Positions 29,969-37,569 of a stretch of DNA of 64,000 nucleotides are shown piece after piece. Each line of letters opens with the position of its first letter. The stretch's first letter is position 1. Location of the stretch: the NCBI RefSeq assembly GCF_018332655.1, contig NZ_BOQL01000031.1, forward strand, positions 1-64,000, written 5' to 3'. The position numbers and the translations under genes are program-made. The notes beneath the pieces are model-generated. The model saw only the letters and a program-made list of their open reading frames with translations, had not been told where the DNA came from and ran no database searches. The DNA comes from Actinoplanes auranticolor. Its GTDB lineage: Bacteria; Actinomycetota; Actinomycetes; Mycobacteriales; Micromonosporaceae.

Positions 29969-30436
29969 TCACGCCGAGCGCAGGCCGTCCTTGTCGCCCG
30001 CGACCGTCGCCGGGCCGGCCGCCGTGTCGAACGCCGCCATGGCCCGGACCAGCTCCTGCCGGCTGGTCGGGCTCATCCGTTCGAGTACCTCGGCCAGCGC
30101 GGATCGGCGGCGTTCGCGCAGGTCCTCCAGCAGGCGCTGGGCCGCGGGCGTGAGCAGCAGCCGGACCTCTCGGCGGTCGCGCGGATCGGGCACCCGGCGC
30201 AGCATCCCGGTGGCCTCCAGCCGGTCGCACAGCCGGCTGGCTGAGGACGGCACCACGTCGAGGGCCTCGGCCAGCCGGCTCATGTTGGTGTGCCCGGCGC
30301 GCGCGATGATGGTGAGAACGCGCAGCTGGGCCGGGGGTACGGCGGGCGACTGGGCGAGCCGGGCGCTTTCCAGCACACCGAGCAGCGACTCCACCGTCGA
30401 CTCCATCGCCGCTGCGACGTCCGTGACGCGATCCAT
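29969..30436 (-). CDS. MarR family transcriptional regulator
   Basis: 155 aa winged-helix protein. The HTH region is PAQLRVLTIIARAGHTNMSRLAEALDVVPSSASRLCDRLE, and the wing follows as MLRRVPDPRDRREVRLLLT. I chose the ATG at 30436, which follows GAGGA. A longer start at 30517 would overlap the phosphatase stop by 4 nt, but the 27 extra codons have much lower third-position GC than the rest and no protein character. Likely controls itself and the downstream oxidoreductase. Confidence 0.88.
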   Translation of the reverse strand: MDRVTDVAAAMESTVESLLGVLESARLAQSPAVPPAQLRVLTIIARAGHTNMSRLAEALDVVPSSASRLCDRLEATGMLRRVPDPRDRREVRLLLTPAAQRLLEDLRERRRSALAEVLERMSPTSRQELVRAMAAFDTAAGPATVAGDKDGLRSA

Positions 30437-30513
30437 GCCGGTCCTCTGTGTGCTCAAAGTCGGGGCATTTCGGCCTACCAGGTCAGGGCCTCTCCCAGCC
30501 TGGACCACGTCGG

Positions 30514-31653
30514 TCATCGCCGCCAGTCGAGGCAGACGGTGACCGCGTCGTCGTCCGGATCGGCACCCGCGTGATACTCGCGCAGGCCCCGCATCACCGT
30601 ACCCACTGCCTCGGTGGCGGGCTGCAGGCGTGTCCGGCGCAGGGCCGTCAGCAGGGCACTCTCCCCGTACGGGGCCCGGCCGCCCGGCGTGGCGGCGTGC
30701 ACCCCGTCGCTGACCACGAGCAGCCGGTCGGCCGGTTCGAGGCGGAACCGCTGGATCTCGTACCGGGTCTCGCCGAACATGCCCAGCGGCAGTTGCTGCT
30801 CCAGGGTGACCGCCCGGATGTCCCGGTCGCGGGCGATGACGGCGCGCGGCGAGCCCGCGTCCACCGCCGCCACGTGCCCGCCGACCAGGTCGATCTCGAG
30901 CAGCAGGGTGGCGGCGTGCGCGGCGCCGCCGTACCGGGCGTGGACGGCGTCGCCGGCCAGCTCGGCCTGCTCGACGATGTCGGCGCCGGAGCGGCGGGCG
31001 TTGCGCATGGCGTTGACCGCGACGGTGGTGAGCACCGCGGCGTCGAGGCCGTCGCCGGCGCCGTTGAGCACGGTGATGGTGAGCCGGTCACCGGCGAGGG
31101 TCCAGTCGAAGTGGTCGCCGAAGACCGCGTACGCCGGCTCCAGCTGCCCGGCGACGAGGAAGCGGTCGTCGCCCAGCGAGCGCCCCGGCAGCAGCTCCCA
31201 TTGCAGCTCCGCAGCCATGGTCAGGCGCTCGCGGCGGATCACCCGGTGGTACCGGTCGGTGACGGCGCCGGCGGCCCGCAGGGCCACGGCGAGTTCGTCG
31301 GCAACCGCCGACAGGTCGCTGGTCAGCCCGGTGCCCGAGGGCAGCGAGGTCTGCACGACGAGCACGCCGAGGCGTTCGCCCCAGACGGTCAGTGGCAGGT
31401 AGGCACGGTTGGCGTCCGCGGCGATGTCGACCAGTGGCCGCTGGCTGCCGAAACAGCGCACGGCCAGGGCGTTGCCGGTGGGACCGTCCGGTTCGAGCAG
31501 CGGCCACAGTCCGGTCAGGGTCAGGTCGCCGAGCAGCACCTCGACCCGGCCGGCCGCGTAGTGCCGGCGCAGGTGGTCCGCCACGACCTCGGGCAGCCGG
31601 TCGGGCGGCGCCGCGCGCAGCAGCGCTCCGACGGGCGTCGGACGGTCGGACAA
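30514..31653 (-). CDS. PP2C/SpoIIE-type serine/threonine phosphatase
   Basis: 379 aa. An N-terminal GAF-like region (GRVEVLLGDLTLTGLWPLLE to GVLVVQTSLPSGTGL) precedes a SpoIIE domain beginning RRERLTMAAELQWELLPGRSL; metal-site regions read VAGQLEPAYAVFGDHFDW (normally ...GGDWYD), GDGLDAAVL and VSDGVHAATP. The first Asp-rich motif is altered (FGDHFD), so activity should be tested. Such proteins dephosphorylate anti-anti-sigma factors in partner-switching systems. The TTG start at 31653 lies behind GAGAGG; an ATG at 31731 overlaps an operator-like palindrome and has poor codon use. The HATPase protein is encoded just upstream. Confidence 0.8.
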   Translation of the reverse strand: MSDRPTPVGALLRAAPPDRLPEVVADHLRRHYAAGRVEVLLGDLTLTGLWPLLEPDGPTGNALAVRCFGSQRPLVDIAADANRAYLPLTVWGERLGVLVVQTSLPSGTGLTSDLSAVADELAVALRAAGAVTDRYHRVIRRERLTMAAELQWELLPGRSLGDDRFLVAGQLEPAYAVFGDHFDWTLAGDRLTITVLNGAGDGLDAAVLTTVAVNAMRNARRSGADIVEQAELAGDAVHARYGGAAHAATLLLEIDLVGGHVAAVDAGSPRAVIARDRDIRAVTLEQQLPLGMFGETRYEIQRFRLEPADRLLVVSDGVHAATPGGRAPYGESALLTALRRTRLQPATEAVGTVMRGLREYHAGADPDDDAVTVCLDWRR

Positions 31654-31692
31654 AACGACCTCTCTTCTCTCGGGGCGCGAAGCATCGAGCGA

Positions 31693-31709
31693 ACAGCAAT
31701 ATTTGCTGT
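31693..31709. promoter_or_regulatory. AT-rich palindrome upstream of the phosphatase gene
   Basis: Perfect 7-bp arms ACAGCAA and TTGCTGT flank TAT, 39 nt before the TTG start. It stands out in GC-rich DNA and has the size of a repressor operator. The binding protein is unknown. Confidence 0.5.
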
Positions 31710-31808
31710 ACGGCAAGGATGATAGAGGCACGGCGGTGCGCCGCGGGTGCGGGCGACGAGCCGGCAGATGGGGGTACGGCGGAGCAGGTACGGCGGACGG
31801 CGGGTCGC

Positions 31809-32225
31809 TCAGTGCGCGCCCGCACCGCCGGCCAGTGCGAAGGACTTCTCGAAGTGGATGAGGCTGCCGCTGCGCGGGGTGGACTGCATCCGCACGTTGT
31901 CGCTCAGCGCCTTGATCAGGAACAGTCCCCGGCCGCGCTCGCTGTTCGGCCCGGGGTCATCGACCGCGCTCGCGTCGAAGCCGGCGCCGTTGTCGGCCAC
32001 GTCGATCGCGCACCGGTCCTCGGCCACGTCCAGGCGGACCTCGATGCCGTCCGCGCCGGTGGCGTGCTTGACCACGTTGGCGCACGCCTCGGTCAGGGCC
32101 AGCTCCAGGTCGTCGCCGTCCTGCCGGTCGACCTGGAACGCCGACAGGGCACACCGCAGCAGGCGGCGCACCGCCGGCACGCTGTCGACCTCACGCGGCA
32201 GGTTGAGCCGTACCGAGATACGCAT
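31809..32225 (-). CDS. HATPase anti-sigma factor/serine kinase (RsbW-like)
   Basis: 138 aa GHKL ATPase. The N-box is LELALTEACANVVKHA, G1 is DVADNGAGFDASA, G2 is SERGRGLFLIKALSD. There is no kinase dimerisation domain, so it belongs to the RsbW/SpoIIAB class that binds sigma factors or phosphorylates anti-anti-sigma proteins. The ATG at 32225 follows a strong GGGGGAGGAG. It is encoded upstream of the PP2C phosphatase and is divergent (232 nt) from the sigma-glucanase fusion gene, making it a possible regulator of that locus. Confidence 0.88.
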   Translation of the reverse strand: MRISVRLNLPREVDSVPAVRRLLRCALSAFQVDRQDGDDLELALTEACANVVKHATGADGIEVRLDVAEDRCAIDVADNGAGFDASAVDDPGPNSERGRGLFLIKALSDNVRMQSTPRSGSLIHFEKSFALAGGAGAH

Positions 32226-32336
32226 GCGACTCCTCCCCCGTTGTCGACCCGGCGCCTGCCCGGTTCGCTGACGGTGATGTTCCCGCTGGACGGCCGGGCT
32301 AATCCCGAAACGGGCGATCCGGCTTCCCGCCGGTCC

Positions 32337-32363
32337 GGAACCAGCCGACCGAAGTTCTTGTTA
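32337..32363 (+). promoter_or_regulatory. Candidate ECF-type promoter for the sigma-glucanase fusion gene
   Basis: GGAACC at 32337-32342 is followed after 17 nt by GTTA (32360-32363), resembling ECF -35/-10 pairs (GGAAC then GTT/CGT). It lies about 95 nt before the ATG. ECF genes often read their own promoter, but the spacing match is modest. Confidence 0.35.
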
Positions 32364-32457
32364 TCGCAGGCCGTTCGGGCGGTCTCCCTTCCCGTGGTCG
32401 GCGAAACGGCCGCCGCGCGCAATGATCGAGGCTCCACGGGAAGAGGTCAGGACTCTG

Positions 32458-34311
32458 ATGGCGTTTCAACCGGACACCGCGACGGTGGTCGCCGCCCGCG
32501 ACGGCGACCCGGCCGCGGTCGACCGCCTGGTCGCCGGCTACCTGCCGCTGGTCTACACGATCGTCGGCCGGGCCCTCGACGGGCACGCCGACGTCGACGA
32601 CGTCGTGCAGGACACCATGCTGCGCGTCCTGCGCAACCTCGGTGACCTGCGCGAGCCCGAGGCGTTCCGGTCCTGGCTGGTGGCCATCACCGTGCGTCAG
32701 GTGCGGGAGCGCTACCGGGTCCGCCGTTCCGCCCCGGACACCCTGCTGCCCGACGACGTCCGCGACCCGGGGGCCGATTTCACCGACCTGGCCATCACCC
32801 GGCTGGAGCTGGCCGGACAGCGCCGGGAGACCGCCGAGGCCACCCGCTGGCTGGACGAGGACAACCGGGAGCTGCTCTCGCTGTGGTGGCTGGAGGCCTC
32901 CGGCGAGCTGACCCGGGACGAGATCGTCGCCGCCACCGAGGTGACCCGCCAGCACGCGGCGGTCCGGATCCAGCGGATGAAGGGCCAGCTGGAGACGGCC
33001 CGGGTGGTCGTGCGCGCGCTGGCCGCCAACCCGCCGTGCGCGGACCTGGCGCTGGTCACCGCCGAGTGGGACGGCCGGCCCGGCGCGCTGTGGCGCAAGC
33101 GCATCGCCCGCCACACCCGGGACTGCCGGCAATGCTCCCCGGCCTGGTCGGGCCTGGTGGCGGCGGAACGGCTGCTGGTGGGCATGGCGCTGGTGCCGCT
33201 GCCGCACTCGCTCAGCGGCGGTGCCCTCTCCGCCTTCGGTGGCGCGCAGGCCGGTTCGCACGCCGCGCACGCGCTCTCCGGCAAGGCGCTGGCCGCCAAG
33301 ATCGCCGTGAAGGGCGGCGTCGGCGTCGGGCGGCGGGTGGCCACGGCCATGCTGGCGACCGGCACGGTGGCCGGCGGCGGTGCGGCCGTGGTCGTGTACA
33401 CCAACGCCGACAAGCCGGTCGCCAACGCGGCGGTGATCTCCACCTTCGCCCCCACGCCGCGGCTGTCCCTGCCGGCCACGCCCACGCCGAGCGCCACCTC
33501 GGCGTCGCCGTCGGCCAAACCCTCGCCGTCGAAGAAGAAGACCAAGGCGCCCGTCGCGCCGGTGCCTGCCACCGCGACCTCGGCCAAGAAGGGCGTCGGC
33601 ACCTGGCAGTTCGACGGGATCAAGGGCGCGCTCGACGACGTCGGCGCGGGCTGGTACTACAACTGGTCGCCCGACAACGACTCCATGCCCGGACCCGCCG
33701 ACGTCGAGTTCGTCCCGATGATCTGGGGCAAGGCCAACGTCACGGCCGGGACCTTGGCCAAGGCCGAGCGCGAGGGCGACGTGCTGCTCGGCTTCAATGA
33801 GCCGGACATGGGCGGGCAGGCCGACATGAGCGTCGAGGACGCCCTCGCCGCCTGGCCGAAGCTGCAGGAGACCGGCATGCGGCTGGGCAGCCCGGCCGTC
33901 GCCTACGGCGGCGACACCCCGGGCGGCTGGCTGGACCGGTTCATGAAGGGCGCGAAGGAGAAGAATCTGCGCGTGGACTTCATCACCGTGCACTGGTACG
34001 GCTCGGACTTCAGCGACGCCGCGGTCGGGCAGTTCCTCGGTTACGTCGACGCCGTGCACGCCCGGTACGACCTGCCGATCTGGGTCACCGAGTACGGCCT
34101 GATGAACTTCACCGGCTCCCCGAAGTACCCCACGGGAGCTCAGGAGGCGGCCTTCATCAAGGGCACCACGACCGGCATGGAGAAGCGTTCCTTCGTCGAG
34201 CGGTACGCCTGGTTCGGCCTGCCCGCGGTGGGGGACAGCGTCGACTTCGGTCTCTACAAGGACGCCTCCACACCGACCGAGGCGGGCAAGGCGTACAAGG
34301 CCGCCGGGTAG
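32458..34311 (+). CDS. Sigma factor-anti-sigma-transmembrane-GH128 glucanase fusion
   Basis: 617 aa with four parts in one frame. (1) ECF-like sigma: region 2 at about 15-85 (GYLPLVYTIVGRALDGHADV, DDVVQDTMLRVLRNLGDL), region 4 at about 125-190 (LTRDEIVAATEVTRQHAAVR). (2) A zinc anti-sigma motif HTRDCRQC (HxxxCxxC, His219, Cys223, Cys226). (3) A membrane helix at about 293-315 (RRVATAMLATGTVAGGGAAV) and a Thr/Pro/Ser/Lys-rich linker to 378. (4) A GH128 (Glyco_hydro_cc) domain, with likely acid/base Glu448 in LLGFNEPDM and nucleophile Glu545 in WVTEYGL. GH128 enzymes cut beta-1,3-glucan. The chain could sense or cut glucan outside and release or hold the sigma part inside. ATG at 32458 after AGGA. 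Codon bias is uniform, so no sign of an assembly join. Confidence 0.9.
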   Translation: MAFQPDTATVVAARDGDPAAVDRLVAGYLPLVYTIVGRALDGHADVDDVVQDTMLRVLRNLGDLREPEAFRSWLVAITVRQVRERYRVRRSAPDTLLPDDVRDPGADFTDLAITRLELAGQRRETAEATRWLDEDNRELLSLWWLEASGELTRDEIVAATEVTRQHAAVRIQRMKGQLETARVVVRALAANPPCADLALVTAEWDGRPGALWRKRIARHTRDCRQCSPAWSGLVAAERLLVGMALVPLPHSLSGGALSAFGGAQAGSHAAHALSGKALAAKIAVKGGVGVGRRVATAMLATGTVAGGGAAVVVYTNADKPVANAAVISTFAPTPRLSLPATPTPSATSASPSAKPSPSKKKTKAPVAPVPATATSAKKGVGTWQFDGIKGALDDVGAGWYYNWSPDNDSMPGPADVEFVPMIWGKANVTAGTLAKAEREGDVLLGFNEPDMGGQADMSVEDALAAWPKLQETGMRLGSPAVAYGGDTPGGWLDRFMKGAKEKNLRVDFITVHWYGSDFSDAAVGQFLGYVDAVHARYDLPIWVTEYGLMNFTGSPKYPTGAQEAAFIKGTTTGMEKRSFVERYAWFGLPAVGDSVDFGLYKDASTPTEAGKAYKAAG

Positions 34312-34333
34312 CGCCGCGGGATAAGGTCGGACC

Positions 34334-35353
34334 ATGATTCGGTTCGGCTACAAGGCATCGGCGGAGCAGTTCGCCCCGCGCGAGTTGCTCCGCTACGGCA
34401 TCCAGGCCGAGCAGCAGGGCTTCGACTCGGTATTCGTCAGCGACCACCTGCAGCCGTGGCGGCACGACGGCGGGCACGCGCCGGCCGCACTGCCCTGGCT
34501 CGGTGCGCTCGCCACCAGCACCGAGCGGGTCCTGCTCGGCACCAGCGTGCTCACCCCGACGTTCCGCTACCACCCGGCGGTGGTCGCCCAGGCGTTCGCC
34601 ACCCTCGGGTGCCTGGCGCCCGGCCGAGTCATCCTCGGCGTGGGCTCGGGCGAATCGCTCAACGAGGTCCCGCTCGGCCTGCAGTGGCCGGACGGCAAGG
34701 AGCGCTTCGCCCGCCTCAAGGAGGCGGTCACCCTGATCCGGCAGCTCTGGACCGAGGACCGGGTGACCTTCGAGGGCACCTTCTACCGCACCGAGCTGGC
34801 CACCATCTACGACAAGCCGGAGCAGCCGGTGCCGATCTACATCGGCGCCTCCGGCCCGGCCGCGACCCGGCTCGCCGGGCGCATCGCCGACGGGTTCATC
34901 ACCACCAGCGGCAAGGGCAGCGAGCTCTACACCGACACGCTGCTGCCGGCCGTCCGCGAGGGCGCCGGGAAGGCGGGCCGGTCACTCGACGACGTCGACC
35001 TGATGATCGAGGTCAAGGTCTCCTTCGACCCGGACATCGAGCAGGCCCGCAACGACACCGCCTACTGGGGTGCGCTGGCCCTGTCGCCGGAGGAGAAGAC
35101 CGGCGTGGAGGACCCGATCGAGATGCAGCGGCGCGCGGACGCGCTGCCGGTGGACCGTACGGTCAGCCGCTGGATCGTCTCGTCGGACCCGGACGAGCAC
35201 GCCGCGAAGGTCGCCGAGTATCTCGACATGGGCTTCCGGCACCTGGTCTTCCACGCGCCGGGCCCGGACCAGGACCGCTTCCTGCGGGTGTACGGCGAGC
35301 AGATCCTGCCCCGCCTGCGCGAGCGCGCCACCGAGGGTCAGTACCCCCGGTAG
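34334..35353 (+). CDS. fgd: F420-dependent glucose-6-phosphate dehydrogenase
   Basis: 339 aa. Near-continuous resemblance to mycobacterial Fgd1 is recognisable: GYKASAEQFAPRELL, SDHLQPWRHDGGHAPAAL, LLGTSVLTPTFRYHPAVVAQ, GCLAPGRVILGVGSGE, GFITTSGKGSELYTD, DPIEMQRRADALPVD and RWIVSSDPDEHAAKV. It oxidises glucose-6-phosphate to 6-phosphogluconolactone and reduces F420, supplying F420H2 to LLM and related reductases. The active-site His in SDHLQPW and Glu in the GSGESLNE segment are kept. Its 3' end overlaps the convergent GT2 gene by 16 nt. Confidence 0.95.
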   Translation: MIRFGYKASAEQFAPRELLRYGIQAEQQGFDSVFVSDHLQPWRHDGGHAPAALPWLGALATSTERVLLGTSVLTPTFRYHPAVVAQAFATLGCLAPGRVILGVGSGESLNEVPLGLQWPDGKERFARLKEAVTLIRQLWTEDRVTFEGTFYRTELATIYDKPEQPVPIYIGASGPAATRLAGRIADGFITTSGKGSELYTDTLLPAVREGAGKAGRSLDDVDLMIEVKVSFDPDIEQARNDTAYWGALALSPEEKTGVEDPIEMQRRADALPVDRTVSRWIVSSDPDEHAAKVAEYLDMGFRHLVFHAPGPDQDRFLRVYGEQILPRLRERATEGQYPR

Positions 35354-36462
35354 TTCTCGCCCGGCACCGCCCGCAGGTGCGCCGGACCGTCCCAGCGTTC
35401 GTCCCGGCCCTCGCCCCGGATGATGGTGAGGTCGGGGCGGCCGGGCTCGCCGCCGCGCCGCCGCACCGGCCGCCGGCCGTCGCGTCCCCGGCCCTCGCGG
35501 ATGTCCCGGCCCTCGCGGATGTCCCGGATGTCGCGGTCGCGGTCGGGCGGGGGCACCGAGTGCCGGGCCGCGTGCCGTCCGGTCGGCTCGTCCACGTAGG
35601 GACTGCGGGGGTTGGGTGCTTCGTAGCGGGACTCCCGAGGCGCTTCGTAGCGAGCCTGCCCGGGGGCCTCGTAGCGCTGCGGGGCCGGGCGGCGACCGAT
35701 CTGCCAGCGGCGGACGTACTCGCTCCAGGCGGTGCGCAGCGCCCGCAGGGCCGCGGGCAGGACCCGCCGGGGCCGGTCCTCGCCGTGGATGCGGGGATAG
35801 CCGACCGTGGCCACCTCCACCACCCGCAGGCCCTGGGTCGCCAGCCGCAGCGTGGTCAGGGTGTCGATCTCCGGTCCCTCGCCCCAGGCCGGCCGGCCGC
35901 GCTTGGGCCCGCGGGCGTCCGGGGCGGGCAGCTCCAGCACCGGCAGCAGGTCGCGCCAGTAGGCGTTGTAGGCACAGCTGAGGTCGGTGAACCGGGTGCC
36001 GAAGAAGAGGTTGACGACCCGGCACAGCAGGCCGTGCCCGAAGCGTTCGAAGGCGCCGGCGTCGCGGTGGTCGCCGCCGGCCCGGAAGCGCGATCCGTGT
36101 GCGGCCTCGGCCCCGGAGAGCAGGGCGTCCACGAAACGCGGGATCTCCTGCGGATCGGCCGATCCGTCGGCGTTGAGCGTGACCACGATGTCGCTGGTGC
36201 TCGCGGCGAAACCACAGACCAGCGCGTTGCCCTTGCCGGTACGGGTCTGGCGGACCACGACCACGTCGGGGCGTACCTCGCGGGCCACCGCGACCGTGTC
36301 GTCGCGGGACCGGCCGTCCACCACGACGACCTCGTCCACCGGCGGCAGGTTCTCCAGGATCAGCGGCAGGTTGTGCTCTTCGTTGAGGGCGGGGATCACG
36401 ACGGTCACGGATGGCGACGACCACGAGGCGTGGTTCGCCGGCTGTCGCGGCGCGGGAGGCAT
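35338..36462 (-). CDS. GT2 family glycosyltransferase with repetitive C-terminal tail
   Basis: 374 aa. The N-terminal 230 residues form a GT-A fold like polyprenyl-phosphate mannose/glucose synthases: VTVVIPALNEEHNLPLILEN, EVVVVDGRSRDDT, TRTGKGNALVCGF and the metal-binding LNADGSADPQEI. No membrane helices are seen, so a nucleotide sugar and a membrane lipid or small acceptor are likely. The last 130 residues are low complexity: three RYEAP repeats, then Arg/Asp/Glu-rich RDIREGRDIREG repeats, which the catalytic family lacks. ATG at 36462 after AGGAG. Confidence 0.88.
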   Translation of the reverse strand: MPPAPRQPANHASWSSPSVTVVIPALNEEHNLPLILENLPPVDEVVVVDGRSRDDTVAVAREVRPDVVVVRQTRTGKGNALVCGFAASTSDIVVTLNADGSADPQEIPRFVDALLSGAEAAHGSRFRAGGDHRDAGAFERFGHGLLCRVVNLFFGTRFTDLSCAYNAYWRDLLPVLELPAPDARGPKRGRPAWGEGPEIDTLTTLRLATQGLRVVEVATVGYPRIHGEDRPRRVLPAALRALRTAWSEYVRRWQIGRRPAPQRYEAPGQARYEAPRESRYEAPNPRSPYVDEPTGRHAARHSVPPPDRDRDIRDIREGRDIREGRGRDGRRPVRRRGGEPGRPDLTIIRGEGRDERWDGPAHLRAVPGENYRGY

Positions 36463-36829
36463 GGCGGTGGCTCCTCGGCGGGTGCGGTACGGAGGTCATC
36501 GGGGGGACCGGCCAACAACTTACCAATCGATTACGGTGCGTCAACCGGTCGTGAGGGTGACACAGCGGCCGGTGGCGGACAGTCATGTATATGCAGCTCC
36601 GGTGCGCCTTTACCGGTTAAGCGATCGAGAATCTGGACAGATCGCCCATCGCTGTGAGTGAGGAAAGTGGACGGTGCGGCACCCCCATATGTGACAATCC
36701 GGGCGCTGAGGATCCGTACCGTGATGGTTCGGGGGCCCGGCGCCGCGATGCATCCCGGGGATAGGGTTCACCGGGCGGGCCGCCGTCGGTCGGGCCGGCG
36801 GCCGCCGGAACAGGAGAGGAAGAGTCTCA
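36463..36829. other. Intergenic region before the HAD gene
   Basis: About 370 bp between divergent genes. The part 36505-36700 is relatively AT-rich for this genome (for example around ACTTACCAATCGATTACG and ATGTATATGCAG), as expected for promoter DNA. I cannot place -35/-10 elements with confidence and see no gene. Confidence 0.5.
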
Positions 36830-36916
36830 GTGAAACTGGGTCTGCACACCGCGGAACGCTTCGAGGGCCTCGAGACGCTGCGCACCCGGGTCATGCCCAC
36901 GATCGAGGCGCTGTGA
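36830..36916 (+). CDS. 28-codon ORF coupled to the HAD gene
   Basis: GTG at 36830 opens a 28-codon frame (KLGLHTAERFEGLETLRTRV then MPTIEAL) with high third-position GC. It is preceded by AGGAGAGGAAGAG, a better ribosome site than anything before the HAD start. Its TGA overlaps the HAD GTG by 4 nt bases (GTGA). It may be a small protein, a leader that passes ribosomes to the HAD gene, or the 5' remnant of a deleted gene. No family recognised. Confidence 0.45.
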   Translation: MKLGLHTAERFEGLETLRTRVMPTIEAL

Positions 36917-37569
36917 CGGTGCGAGCAGTGGTCTTCGACCTCGACGGCGTCATCATCGACACCGAAGAGGTCTGGGAAGAGGTGCGCCGCGGCTACGTCG
37001 CCGAGCACGGGCGCGAGTTCCTCCCCGACAGTCAGACCCGGATGATGGGGATGAGCACCGGGGAATGGTCCACGCACCTCAGTGCCGAGGTGGGCGTACC
37101 CCGCACCCCGGAGCAGGTCGCCGCGGACGTGCTCGCCCGGATGGCCGAGCGGTACCGCTCGGCGCTGCCGCTGATCCCCGGCTCGGTCGACGCCGTGCGG
37201 CGGCTCGCGGAACGCTTCCCCGTCGCCCTGGCCAGCTCGTCCGCCCGGATCCTCATCGACCAGGTCCTCGAGACGGCCGGGCTGGCCGGCACGTTCCGGG
37301 TCACTCTGTCGACCGAGGAGGTGCCGCGCGGCAAACCGGCACCGGACGTCTACCTGGCTGCGGTCGAGCGCCTCGGGCTGACCCCCGAGGTCTGCGCGGC
37401 GGTCGAGGACTCCAGCAACGGCCTGCGCTCGGCGGCCGCAGCCGGACTCGCGGTCATCGCGGTGCCGCACGGGGTCTATCCGCCGGCGGACGACGCCCTG
37501 GCCCTGGCCGCCCTGGTCATCAACGGCCTGGACGAGCTCACGGTCGAGGCGGTCGAGAAGCTCCGCTGA
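36913..37569 (+). CDS. HAD superfamily phosphatase (beta-phosphoglucomutase-like)
   Basis: 218 aa. Motif I is VVFDLDGVIIDTE, a helical cap follows, motif II is ALASSSARI, and motifs III/IV are GKPAPDVYLAAVERLG and AVEDSSNGLRSAAAAGL. The DGVIDTE-like start and Pro-Asp-rich PAPD motif fit the phosphoglycolate phosphatase/beta-phosphoglucomutase subfamily; substrate uncertain. GTG at 36913 is coupled to the 28-codon ORF. Its 3' end overlaps the convergent monooxygenase by 32 nt. Confidence 0.9.
   Translation: MTVRAVVFDLDGVIIDTEEVWEEVRRGYVAEHGREFLPDSQTRMMGMSTGEWSTHLSAEVGVPRTPEQVAADVLARMAERYRSALPLIPGSVDAVRRLAERFPVALASSSARILIDQVLETAGLAGTFRVTLSTEEVPRGKPAPDVYLAAVERLGLTPEVCAAVEDSSNGLRSAAAAGLAVIAVPHGVYPPADDALALAALVINGLDELTVEAVEKLR

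Noticed and set aside
30437..30517. Longer MarR start coupled to the phosphatase stop (4-nt overlap)
   Set aside because: Eight of 27 codons end in A or T, unlike the rest of the gene, and a GAGGA box precedes the ATG at 30436.
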